Assembly: GCA_037176845.1 (NCBI GenBank)
Contig: JAYKXP010000020.1
Coordinates: forward strand, 310,001-374,000
DNA from: Paramarasmius palmivorus
Taxonomy: Eukaryota; Basidiomycota; Agaricomycetes; Agaricales; Marasmiaceae
Direction of reading: 5' to 3'
Length of the DNA stretch: 64,000 nt
Shown: piece after piece, positions 1 through 11,307 of the stretch
Layout: every line of letters begins with the position of its first letter
Numbering within the stretch: position 1 is the stretch's first letter
The notes under the pieces: generated by a model
What the model was told of the DNA's origin: nothing
Seen by the model: the letters and a program-made list of their open reading frames with translations, nothing else
Database searches by the model: none
Position numbers and translations under genes: made by a program

Positions 1-1
1 T

Positions 2-950
2 GTCCTATATGGCCCAGTAACTTCGGGGAATATTTTCAACCGGGAGCCTGAAGGCTCGCAGAAGATCCTTTTGCTCACTGCACACCCTGACGACGAGTGC
101 CTATTTTTCTCACCCACGATCTTAGCCTTGGTAGCAGAGTCCAGGCGATGTGAAGCCTGCACCCAAATATATTCAATGTGTCTATCTACTGGGAATGCGG
201 AAGGACTGGGAGGTGTAAGAAAGATTGAGCTGGAAAAGAGTTTGGATGTCCTAGGAATCGCACCTTCGCATCGGGCAATTGTTGACCATCCGTAAGTTTC
301 CCCCAGTTACTTATACCACAGCTTTTGACGGTTCCTTGCCCTAGGGAGTTACAGGACAACATATCCGTCTACTGGGACCAACAAATCGTTTCAGGCGTCG
401 TGAAACCCTTCCTCTTACAACACGAAATTGATATAGTGCGTTGACCCGAACACTCGTGCACCTTGTCAAGTTCTGATGCATTGCGATCTAGATTATTACT
501 TTTGACCGACAAGGAATATCTGGTCATTCAAATCATGGATCCCTACCCCTCGCGATGAACCAGTTACTACGCAGTGACGATTTCGGTTCCACTATTCAAC
601 GCCCAAGGCTGTATACACTGATCAGTGTGCCGCTCTCCATCAAATATATCAGTATCATCGCTCCGATTCAAGCGAAATTTGACATATTTGTAGTTAGGGC
701 TTTACAATCCCTCGAACGACGGCTGGTACATTGGCTTCGTCGCTTTGGATTCAACATTGCCATGGGTGATGAAACCAAAGCCAAAAGGGCTACGGGAATG
801 GATATGCCAGTGTTCGTAGCAGGGGCAAACGAGTATTTGACTGCTCTACGGGCTATGAGACAACACTGGAGTCAATTGGTGTGGTTCCGATGGTTAAATG
901 TGCTGTTCTCGAGGTATATGTGGGTTAACGAGTGGATCGAGGTTAAGTAG
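2..950 (+). CDS. GPI12: GPI12/PIG-L N-acetylglucosaminyl-phosphatidylinositol de-N-acetylase, 5' end missing
   Basis: Exons 2-291, 345-435 and 492-950; the start codon lies before the window. The enzyme removes the acetyl group from GlcNAc-PI, the second step of GPI-anchor synthesis, on the cytosolic face of the ER. Seen: the family motif AHPDDE with the next aspartates, then LSTGNAEGLG followed by RKIELEKSLDVLGI, and after two introns the TFDRQGISGHSNH block with metal-binding histidines. The C-terminus reads ANEYLTALRAMRQHWSQLVW, as in fungal and animal PIG-L proteins. Both introns (53 and 56 bp) are GT-AG and keep the frame. Family assignment is secure. The N-terminal membrane anchor is outside the window. 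Confidence 0.9.
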
Positions 951-995
951 GGCGTAGCACACCTTGTAAGCTTGTAATACAAACGTCCAATGCCT

Positions 996-1559
996 TTAGA
1001 ATCGCTTCCCTGTCCCATTGTCTTGTCGTAGCCCCATTTTCTGCACCCAACCTCTCAACCAACCAACACCGAGACCCTCTCTAATCACGTTGCGCTTCTG
1101 GTGCAACGAACGACCTAGTTCCGCTGAAATCGGCGTCAGATAGAACGATATTATTGCCCTAAGAGAGACCAGATGGTCATTTGACGAATTTCTCCAGAAA
1201 CGACTCAAGACGTACCATACTGTGCCTTGTAACAATGGACTGAAAACTTGATCTCTCGCAGTGACCCATAACACATGCCCCAATTGAATGCTGATGATCT
1301 CTGAAGGCTCGTGTTCAGCCTTCTTCTTGGACTTTTCATCATCATCGTCTACATTAATCTCGACGAACGAATGGGAAAGTGATGTGTGCTCGTCTCCAAC
1401 ACGGTGGAACTGAACATATGGCTGGATACTTCTGAGGTAGCTTCGCTCAAAACGTAAGTCGGGAATCGGTGGAAAACGAGCTTGTTTGTGTCGTCTAGAT
1501 GCCTCCGGGTGCTGATGTTTTGGTTCGTGAAATACAATGGGAGGATGTGTTGTGGCCAT
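996..1559 (-). CDS. DUF1770 / Atg43-like protein
   Basis: Single-exon protein of 187 residues starting MATTHPPIVFHEP; the ATG at 1559 is preferred because the upstream in-frame codon is TTG. Seen: a conserved-looking block RFPPIPDLRFERSYLRSI near residue 30, an acidic-basic stretch (DDDDEKSKKK), and a hydrophobic segment near residue 100 (GHVLWVTARDQVFSPLLQGT) that could be a membrane insertion. This order matches my recollection of the fungal DUF1770 family, which includes the fission yeast mitophagy receptor Atg43 on the mitochondrial outer membrane. The mitochondrial receptor role is inference from that family. It converges tail-to-tail with the GPI12 gene 46 bp away. Confidence 0.55.
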   Translation of the reverse strand: MATTHPPIVFHEPKHQHPEASRRHKQARFPPIPDLRFERSYLRSIQPYVQFHRVGDEHTSLSHSFVEINVDDDDEKSKKKAEHEPSEIISIQLGHVLWVTARDQVFSPLLQGTVWYVLSRFWRNSSNDHLVSLRAIISFYLTPISAELGRSLHQKRNVIREGLGVGWLRGWVQKMGLRQDNGTGKRF

Positions 1560-2860
1560 GATCAAAGTCAAAGAACGTGTATCCCCGCGGGATGCTCCGA
1601 GCTGGAGTGACAGGGTTCAATTCCGTTACCTATTCTATTCGAAAGGTCCATGTATCTTTACTGGTCCTTAGGCAATTTGAATAACAAGAAGGTGCAATGC
1701 ACAGTAACTCAGAACATGTGTTTAGTTCAGAAATAACAGAAAAATGGAGTACAATTGCTGCAACTGAAGGAACTTAAGTGCTTGAGACGAGCTCTATGTC
1801 CAAGATACAACAGCTGATCACTTCCATCAAATGAAAGTAAGCACAGACAGTCGTATACTTGGACTCTTGACATGCTCGGCTCGTTTGGTGCTACACCCTT
1901 TATCTAGTGAACACGCTAATGTAACAGATCCCTTGCCTTCGGCTTCGTGGAGCACCCTTCCCGCAACGACATCTTGGTGAAAGCTGATTCGGCGAATGTT
2001 CAAAGCTGTGTGAGAGATCCGGAACACGAGAACTCACTACCCAACGTCGGATAGAACCAGTGTTGATCTTCGTATTAGGCACATCAAATTTTGGATGCAC
2101 TCCCAAAATGGTTACCACTCACCTGGACGGGAATGGCACTGTATGCGAGTTGTGACTAGGATCGATTGTGGCATCCCAGCATTCAATGTTGAGAGGTTCC
2201 GAGATGCCACCAAGCACTCACCTGATCCGTTGTCTATGTTGGTGGCCTGCGTAGGTTGAGTAAGTGATCGAGTACATCAGCAAGCGTGTACGTACCGTTT
2301 TGCGGTCGGAGATACGGTACTTTTACTATCTGCAGACGTCAGCAGCAGGTTCAAGAGCCGAATCACGGAAACATACACATAGCCTCTTGACGTCTTCTCG
2401 TGTGCCTAGACGAGCCTTCTTTCAGATCACCAAATAGAAGAATGTTGTGTAAGAAGAGGTACATGAAGCCTAGAGCGGACTCTGTAGTTGCAGGAATAGC
2501 CCCATGTCGTTGCCGTTGTTGTCAGCGTTGCACCTGTAGATTCATCAGACGGAAAAATGGGGATCGAGAGAAACACGGGGATGTACACTTGGCTTGGGTG
2601 ATACTTTATCCAGCCGCTTTGCACAGCTCAGCGTTGCACCAAGTCACGAATGTCCCAACGCGGAGGTATACGAAACAAAAAATAGAATGAGAGAGAAGCA
2701 GAAAGTGATCAACTGCCAGGCAGTGTACATCACTTCGATGTACGTTGCAGCCGTCTAGCTCGCCTAACTCCCAGGTGAAAGGCACGAAATAAATCGAGAA
2801 GGAAAACAAATAGAAAAGATCAAAAAAGGGGTAAAGTCCGAGAAATACGGTACCGGTATC
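1560..2860. other. gap with unassembled short open frames
   Basis: No gene could be assembled. The minus strand has short protein-like frames near 1827-2118 and 2150-2240 with plausible GT donors, which may be exons of one small gene, but no phase-consistent chain was found. The plus-strand frame at 2400-2690 looks like a shadow. Confidence 0.3.
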
Positions 2861-5800
2861 CTACTCATCCTCATCCTCATCCTCATCGTCACTGACGATC
2901 AACATACCGCCATCCACTACACTTTCCGGCCAGGCGAAAACGCGATCGTCTTCCGTCGGTGACTTAGTTGTCTTTTCGTGGGGCGACGTTGATTTTCTGG
3001 CTGTTGCGTGCGTTGGGTTGGGTTTTGATTTCGAGTCTGTTGATGATGTCCTGAAGATGTTTTTTCAGTACCACCCACGCAAACGGGTGCAAAAGCCAAG
3101 AGAGATCCCAGAGACATACCGCCCTGAGAGTATCCTAAGTCGCGCCATGATCGCATCCTTCTCTTCTTTTCCTTTCGCTCGGACTAGAGCCTCCATGAGA
3201 GCTTTGCTTTCGGCAATTTGTGATTCGAGGTCTGCGAGAGGACCCCGCAGTTTTGTGGTGGTACGAGAGGGAGCGCCTGACGAGCCTGCAGTTTCGTGCT
3301 CATCGACTGCAGACACCTGGGCGGTCGCAGTCGCTGGCTTGAGGGTCTGTATGGTCTCAGTAATGAAAGAAACGGCAAGGTCATCAAGACTGTTTATAGC
3401 CAGTGTCGGGGTAGCGGACCCAGCCGGTGCTTTCACAGGCGGTGGAACCGACTCTGCAGTTGAATTTGCAACGGTAGTGACACCTCCTGTGCCGTTGATC
3501 TTTGGCTTGTGACCTTTAGCCTTTCGACTAGCAAGAACCAAACTCCTGAGTCGGTCTTCCATGGCCTGTTTACTGTTATCGGCGTTCTCCCCCGCTTGTT
3601 GAGTACTGACAGGTACAGCCGATTCTTGGGGGATTACCATCGGAGCAGGACCACTAGGCACCGTCATCGGCATAGATAATGCTTCAGGCATGACGATAAC
3701 AGAATTCAGCCCTGGCAACGCGTCCATCTCGGCTCGACCCCGTGCTATCCTCTCTTCAAGTTCTCTGTTTCTTCGAGTATACGTAGGCTCTGTTGGCGCA
3801 TTCTTCATTGCCCGAGGTTCTGAAGGTATTGGAAGTGAAGGCGGAGGAGATATGTCCATGATGACATGTGACGAAACAACAGATTGGTCTACTGGCGAAA
3901 CCGGGACAGAACCTTCTGGTGGTGTAGGAGTTGGAGTCGGGAGTGTTGAAATCGATAATGCCTTCATAGGAGCCGAGGTAGATAAACCTACTGGCTCGTC
4001 CTTGAGATCTATTTGCCGGTCATACTGCTGTTCTATGGGCGAGGATTCCAGTTCCATCTGAGCTTCGTCGATGCTCATTCTGTCGTCTTCTGAGTGGTCT
4101 GGTACCTCATTGGTTTCCGGAGGAGCTGCAGGAGTTGTCGGCCAGCCAGATGGCTGAGATTGGCTTGCCAGCGTGAGCGGTGGTAACGGTGGCAAAGGTA
4201 GACCGGTTGGAGGTTGGTTGTAATAGTGAGACGTCCACTGAGAAGTGTACGACGGAGTTGAAAATATCATCGAGGGTGGCGGAGGCAGAAGTGTTATGGG
4301 TTGGTAAGAGCTCGCAGCGGGTACAGACGGAGAAGTTGGTAAAGGAGGAGGAAGTTCTGCCTTTGGTTTCTCCTTGTCGACCTTGTCTTTCAGCTTCTTG
4401 TCGTGTTTCTTCTCCTGGTATTGCTTCTTATCTCGCTCCTCCTGCGCCTTTGCAACCGCTTTCTCTTTCGCCGCTTTGGCTTTCCTCTCCTTTTTGCTCA
4501 ACACTTTCACATCATCTCTAACATCTTCAATCTCGCCTTCCTCCAACTCTGTCTTGTCAAACTTGACTTCACCACCTTTAGGATGAAACCACCACACCCT
4601 AATCAAGTCCTCCCTTGGTATGCCTTTCATCGGAACAGATTTACCGACGGCAACATCTTCCCCGAGCTTTGGGCTGCCCCACGCCTTCTTGGCGACTGCA
4701 TGGGATGAGAACTCGATGAGTGCTTTCGCACTACTGGGATCAATGGCATAGAACACTGGCAGTGCACCTGCGGCCCTTTCACACCATGACTTTATCCATG
4801 CTGGGTCACGATTTTGCTTTGGTAACTGGTCCATGATGAGTGTACATGAAGTACCCGGGATATGGGGATATTTGAACTTGTGGTTGTGGATAAAGTCGAA
4901 AATGGTGGTTGGCGATATCTTGAAAGAGCTTCTGGTGCCGGAGGTATCGCGATCACTGGGCATGCCGATGATTTTCTTGAGAGGCAGAGGCAACGATGCG
5001 GGAGTAGATGCGGCGCTATTGTTGGTGTTCATAGGCTCTATCAAGGGAATAGGAGGTAGGACAACGGGAGCAGTATGGTTCTTCTTCGAAGTTACTTTGT
5101 TATTGATAGGGTGATGTTTGGAACTAGTATGATGTGAATGTGCAGGGGGTGGTGGTAAGGATACAGGAGGCGGTGGAAGAGGATGACGTGGAAGAGTGAC
5201 TGGTGGAGGTGGTGGTAGAGGCAAAGGAGGCGACATTTGTCGGTCCTCACATTCGTCATACTCAAAAGTGTACCCATACGAGGGAGATTGGTCTTGCCAA
5301 TATGCCTGTTCCAAGTCCTCTTCTTCTCCGGGAAGATCGTCGTCAGCAGCTCTCGCCATGGAGTTTACCCAATCCGAGGATGAGAAGGATTGTTCTTCGT
5401 ATGGTCTCGTACCCACGTCGTCGTACCTGCCGACTGGACGACGGTAGTAGGGATCGCCACCTTCCGGTCTGGGTTCGTATGGATCATGGTCGTAGTATGA
5501 ATATGATAGATAGTCTGGGTTCGATGTAGACGGTGCGTCGACATCAATAGGACGGTGCAAATCTCTGTCCCTGTAGCGAGACTTCTTGTTCTTCTTCGGA
5601 GGATGTGATGCACTCGCTGAGAACTGAGACTGAGGCTGATCGCGTTTTCGCTTTCTTTTTCGATTCTCCCCTACACGAAGAAATTTATACGAGATGAGTA
5701 TATATAATCTATAGCATATCAAATCTCACCGTTGGAACTAGGACTAGCAAAAGGTCCTGGAAGTCCATGATCCTTCTCCTTTCGACGAGGGGGTTGAGGT

Positions 5801-5898
5801 TCTGGCTCAGTCACCAATTGCTGAACATAACGGATTTCTTCATCCTCATCGTCGGAGATGAAAATTGGCGAGTTTTGTGACCCCTCGCCTATAGTCAT
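2861..5898 (-). CDS. large low-complexity protein with RRM-like segment and acidic C-terminus
   Basis: Exons 5898-5730, 5670-3120 and 3050-2861 give 969 residues. The ATG at 5898 begins MTIGEGSQNSPIFISDDEDE. Seen: a basic RKRKRKR cluster after the first intron (nuclear-signal-like), then proline/serine/tyrosine-rich disorder. A compact segment around residues 290-370 (TSCTLIMDQLPKQNRDPAWI, then FYAIDPSSAKALIEF) has the look of an RRM. A Lys/Glu-rich coiled stretch (ERKAKAAKEKAVAKAQEERD) and more disorder follow. The last intron removes a frame that would stop early and joins a tail ending SDDEDEDEDE. I do not recognise a named family; an RNA-associated nuclear protein is inference. Confidence 0.75.
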
Positions 5899-7239
5899 GG
5901 TGCAAACTGGGCCAGGGGGAGCTGGTAGTGGAAGAAAGAGAATATCGCCGTTAACTTTTGTTTGTCCGTTTCGGGCTGAGTTTGTAGTAACATATGTAAG
6001 CGCTCTGCTTCCGTTCCTGCGGCCATATCCGTAGTTCTGCAGCCCTCCGCAAAGTAAGCCAAAATCCAGAATTTCTTTTCCTGCGTACAAAAATTTATCG
6101 ATGCTACCTCCTAGGATTAGCACTCCCGAGTTGCAGTCCTTAGGGAACTGATGGGGAGGCCTCCTTTGCTATGACTCAATGTGTACTGTACGATTCAAAT
6201 ATGCAACGGCATGCCCGCTCAAACGTTCAACGTTCAATCTTGGGGACTCCTTGCCTGTAATCTCGTCAAAACTGCTACGTACAAGCTACACGGTGCGTCA
6301 AGAATTTCCCCTGTGCTCTGATCTTTTCGGCGAACACTTTGTACTAACTTCTACGGTCACAGTCATATTGTTCGGCGCGCACATAATAATGGTAGCTATG
6401 AGCATAACGCTAGCGCCCAGCAATACCCTAGACCCTGGCCCAGCTAATATGTAAATGTCCACAGTCTGCAGTACATGACTGTGAGGCTGAGCTGGAGGCT
6501 GGTCGAGCAGAACTGTTTGCACGGCAGCCCATATCAACTCGCTTGAAGGTGGTTTGATCGAGGTAGGCCATCCTGAAGGCGGCCTGCAGCTGATTGTAGT
6601 GAATGTTGACTTCTTCCTACAGAGAGGCAACGCACACTAATGGCCTCTCCAGTTTCGAATCCGCGGTCTGAGGATCCCTCGACCTCAAATTCAAGACAAG
6701 ATGCAAGCAAAGTGCAAGGGAAAATTTTCCTCGTCGAATTGAAAATCTTCGGAGTCGATATTGTTCCATAGGGTTCTTTCCCATTCTTCTCCATCGATGG
6801 ATCGGAGATATGGATTTATGTCCCTTGAGGACCAAAGACAGTAATATCAACCCAGTACACACCAGAAATAATAAGCTGTAGTTACATTTGCTTAGAGAGC
6901 GCCAGCGAAAGATTGTCGCCAAGATGAGTCAGTAGCCGTCACCGGAGCCTTATAAAGAGCGCTGCGGTAAGAGGCGTGGGGGCCAAACAGTTTGCATAAC
7001 AAAGCCAACCTTTTCGCTACAAGGCTTATCCCCTCACCACCACCAGGCAATCGACGACTCTTCGGCTTGTTATTTTCTAACGACATCGTATGTTCCTCTC
7101 GCCCGTTTTGTGCATCTGGGGCATTGCTAACTCTTCCTCTTCCCCCTGCCACGTCAATTTCCGACCATATCGACATCGTCTTTGAACCTGATCTTGTGCG
7201 ATTTCTCCAGTCTTTTTCTCTTCCCACAAATCATACATA
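5899..7239. other. gap; possible small minus-strand membrane gene, unresolved
   Basis: The minus strand between about 6900 and 6300 has protein-like frames, including INPYLRSIDGEEWERTLWNN and a hydrophobic helix VLLGASVMLIATIIMCA near 6380. No consistent splice chain was found. The region from 7000 is the promoter of the ubiquitin-conjugating enzyme gene. Confidence 0.25.
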
Positions 7240-7980
<741 letters not shown>

Positions 7981-9406
7981 GCCCGCGTGTGAAGTGAAAC
8001 CGGGTTAAGCTGGTCCATTTCAGGGGGATGTACGTGTATACGTTTCGAGCAAATTTCCATTGTCACCCGTGTATTGCTGTTGTAGTGCATTCATTATCAA
8101 TTCTCACTCTCTCAGAAGACCTACTTTGACGTGTGAAGCCTAAGCTTGAAGTCGAACATTCTCCCTGCCCAAACAGGGCTTGTCATTGGCCAGGATCCAA
8201 CTTGCAGTACAGCATTCCGATACCTCTGATCGAAAACTGTCGTTCGGTCGGCGTCGGTGAGGTAAGTTTTGGACAGCATGGGACATCGATTTTTGTATTG
8301 ATTGATTGCAATGGGCGTCTATTTAGGCGTCTAAATTAGTTCTCCTCCTACGGCTGCACTGCTCGGAGCTCAGCTTTCCTCCGTCAAGCTTTGACCGTCG
8401 TGCTAGCAACCATCTCTGGTGGATTGATAGTGGTTTGCAAGGTTCAGAATGACGATGTTTTCGGAAGGGTCCATTCCTATCTCGCACCGCTTCCGAGGCA
8501 CCGCCCGAGAAAATCTTGCTCAGGTCCAACGAGCCACGTTTCGTTGAGTAGTAACCGTTTACTCTTGAGCTCAAACTTTCAAAGTTGATTTTCATCTGTT
8601 CATCCCGCTTTGAAAGGACTGTGCTTCCTGCGCAGCCTATAGCTTTGCTGTCCCCGTGGTTGCACAAACGCACGTCATCCATAATTCTGCCGTTGGACGA
8701 TGCGATTCTGAAAGGGTGTATTTTCGCTTGCTTCCCCTTGTGTTGAACTGTCCCTCTCCAGCGCCCACAGGATGTCTTGCCCTGACAGCGCCATTCTTGT
8801 CCCTCGGCGTAGGACTCACCGGGTGTATTCCAATGGAACAGACAACGATTACAACGCCTATAATAAACGACCCTTTCCGCAATGGCCAGTTCCTCAACAT
8901 TTCGTCTGGTGCATATGATACTTACTCGTATACAACACCGACGTTTCAAACCACATCGCCTCTCCTGCACCCGACACTGAGCCATCGGCGTCGTGCTGAA
9001 GAGTGATGTTCAAGTCTTCACTTGCTGATAACCCAGGTATCATCCCTTCAAATCTCGCTCTCAGTACTCCAAGATTATACGATACTCCCATTTCCGACAA
9101 CCCCGCGAGGCTGAAACTATTAGGCACATCGCTTCAACAGCTCGGAGGTGAATACTTGAAGACCGTAGACGCTTCCAAGTAACACTACCCCTCATACTCG
9201 CTATATGGGCTTGGAGAGTAGGTGCGTAGTATATCAGGAACGGCTCTTTGTAGTCTGTTAACTCACTCATCTTTCTTCTCTTTCATTCGTGTCATATTTC
9301 TCAACTTTCTGTCCAACGCTGTTGCATTGTTTTGTATCTCTTCACTCGGTTGCATTTCGTTTCATCGACCCTTTTTTGCCTTCTTCTCTTTCGTCTTACC
9401 TCCATT
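7981..9406. other. gap; possible unassembled minus-strand gene
   Basis: A minus-strand stretch from about 9118 to 8935 reads FSLAGLSEMGVSYNLGVLRA onward and ends at a strong GTAAGT donor, suggesting a real exon. A long minus frame (8760-8323) contains SSNGRIMDDVRL, faintly like DUF7330 repeats. No start or full exon chain could be fixed. Confidence 0.3.
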
Positions 9407-10116
9407 ATGAACCCTTTCACCAATCCATTCGCCGGCTGGGGTGGTAGCGGATCCAATGCCCCTTCGGTTTTTGGTGCGCTCCCATATGCCACGCCGCCTC
9501 CTCCGAACCTGGTCACTTTCTATCTCACTTCCTTCAACCCCGATGTGACCAATTGTACTGTCATTGGCCCTTCCCAGGCTCCCAGTCTGTACATTGTCAC
9601 GGATCCTCACCAGCCTGGGTATACGATCCTCAGGGATATCCAGGGAAAGAGCGTCGCGCTAATTGAATGGCAAGCGCATCCTCTAGTTGAGATTCGGGGG
9701 ATCATGTCAAAACAGTATGTCAGGGACTGGTTGAAGCTGTCGAGTGACAAGAGGTATGGATAATGGAGCTCTTTTCACGTCATGAATAAATACTGACTGC
9801 TACGCGTTGCCGGCACGTATAATACACAGGTCAAGGAATATGACAATCAGTGGCAAGCGGTATCTTTGGGCTCCTGACGACAAGTACATCAATGTAAGTG
9901 GAACCGGAGAAGTCGACTCCTGTTGCCACTGACCCTCTTTGGTTTTCAAAATACCAGCTCTACTCAAATAATGGAACCCCTAGGTTCCTCGCACGAATCT
10001 CAAGAGGTCACGGCACAATCACGCTCGACATGACTGGCGAAGCCGTCCAAATGGGTCTCCTGGAGACTTCGGTGACAGCGACTCTGTTATTATTATGTGG
10101 GCGCAATATCGATTAG
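9407..10116 (+). CDS. DUF6593 protein
   Basis: Exons 9407-9753, 9830-9893 and 9958-10116 give 189 residues. DUF6593 is a basidiomycete family of unknown function. Seen: a short Asn/Gly/Pro-rich leader (MNPFTNPFAGWGGSGSN), then the family order LVTFYLTSFNPDVTNCTVIG, SLYIVTDPHQPGYTILRDI, ALIEWQAHPLVEIRG, the RYLWAPDDKYINLY strands, and the C-terminal LLETSVTATLLLLCGR. The fold recalled for such proteins is a tubby/scramblase-like barrel; that is inference. The ATG at 9407 is chosen because the frame upstream encodes an atypical hydrophobic leader. No operon-like relation to its neighbours. Confidence 0.85.
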
Positions 10117-11307
10117 TCGCACCACTTTTTGTGAATTGGACTGTCAAAGACTTCAGCATTTGTTGTATCTCCAGCTGACTGAATATCTTTATTACTACTA
10201 TGTATCATAGAGCTGTCCTTGGTGTTTAGATTTGTGACTGTTTTGCTCTCAACTAGATATTAGACCTACTGTATACGTATAGACATCAACATCATAATTC
10301 GACCTCGCTTTGTATAGACGGAAGCCGTGGGTATCACAATGCCATTTGAACAAGGCGCCTGTCCTTCTATACAGTCCTTTGCCGAAAGGCAACGTGTGTT
10401 TTGGGCTTGAATAACATATGGTTCCAAGAAGGGAGTTTCAGGAAGGAGAGTAGTGTGTTTCATGCTTTTGTGAGCAGCAGAAACGAAAACAGGAAAGGTA
10501 CCAACACAGTAAGACCGAATGCCAAACCGACTCGGACTTGGAGTCATGCCCGTGAGCTGAGTAAAACAATGTTTAGCACTTCATAAACACGGCATCCGGA
10601 AAGGTGGGTGCTGTTCCAGCATGAGATGTACGCTGCCGATTCTAACTAGCGCCAAGGCATTCCGGAGTTGTGCAAGCTTGGTGCAAACTGCAACGTTTCA
10701 GCCTAGGAAGTGGATTCTAGTGTTCGCCGTCGCGTCCCACTGGGATAAAGAACACGATTAATCGAGTTTCAAGTTTAGAAATCCGCGAGGTTATCCGGTA
10801 TCACGAGCCGAAGGCGTCTTCATTTTGGCACAATAAGCGTTGAATCAAGACTCGACATATTTTGTGGCGCCGCAAGTTATTCCTGCGCAGCATTGGCAGT
10901 GATCAGCGCGGCGGGATTCAAACCAGACCGTCGACCGTCGATATACTAAGAGTCCCGCTGATCTTGAGGATGCAAAAGGCTGTCCTATGATCCCTATCGT
11001 TGTTTGAAATTAATGAGTGGGCGGCCTGATAATGACTCACTATGAGCAGTAGGAGTAGGGTACCCTAGTATGTTGTTGTACCTGCGGCGACTTTGAGGCA
11101 ATTGGTGGATGGTTGAGTCCAATTTTGAAGAACTGTCATAATGTCACAAGTTTATAGAGACACGTAGGTCTTGCCGAGCCGGCGAGAAGGAAGGAAATCG
11201 CCGAAGGTGGCAATCCTCCTTTGCAATTGCCGGACATAGGCACAGTGAATCTGATTGACTAAAATTTCAGGACACTACAGCGAGTAAGAAACCAGAAGCT
11301 AATCTAT
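10117..11307. other. gap, nothing recognised
   Basis: About 1.2 kb with only short shadow frames; likely the 3' flanks of the two convergent genes on either side. Confidence 0.5.

Noticed and set aside
2871..2894. CTCATC tandem repeats as a possible microsatellite or CRISPR-like array
   Set aside because: They encode the DEDEDE tail of the 969-residue protein; a simple coding repeat explains them.
8323..8985. 220-residue minus-strand frame rich in Arg and Cys
   Set aside because: Composition is atypical and its first part conflicts with a better exon candidate in another frame; kept only as part of an unresolved interval.
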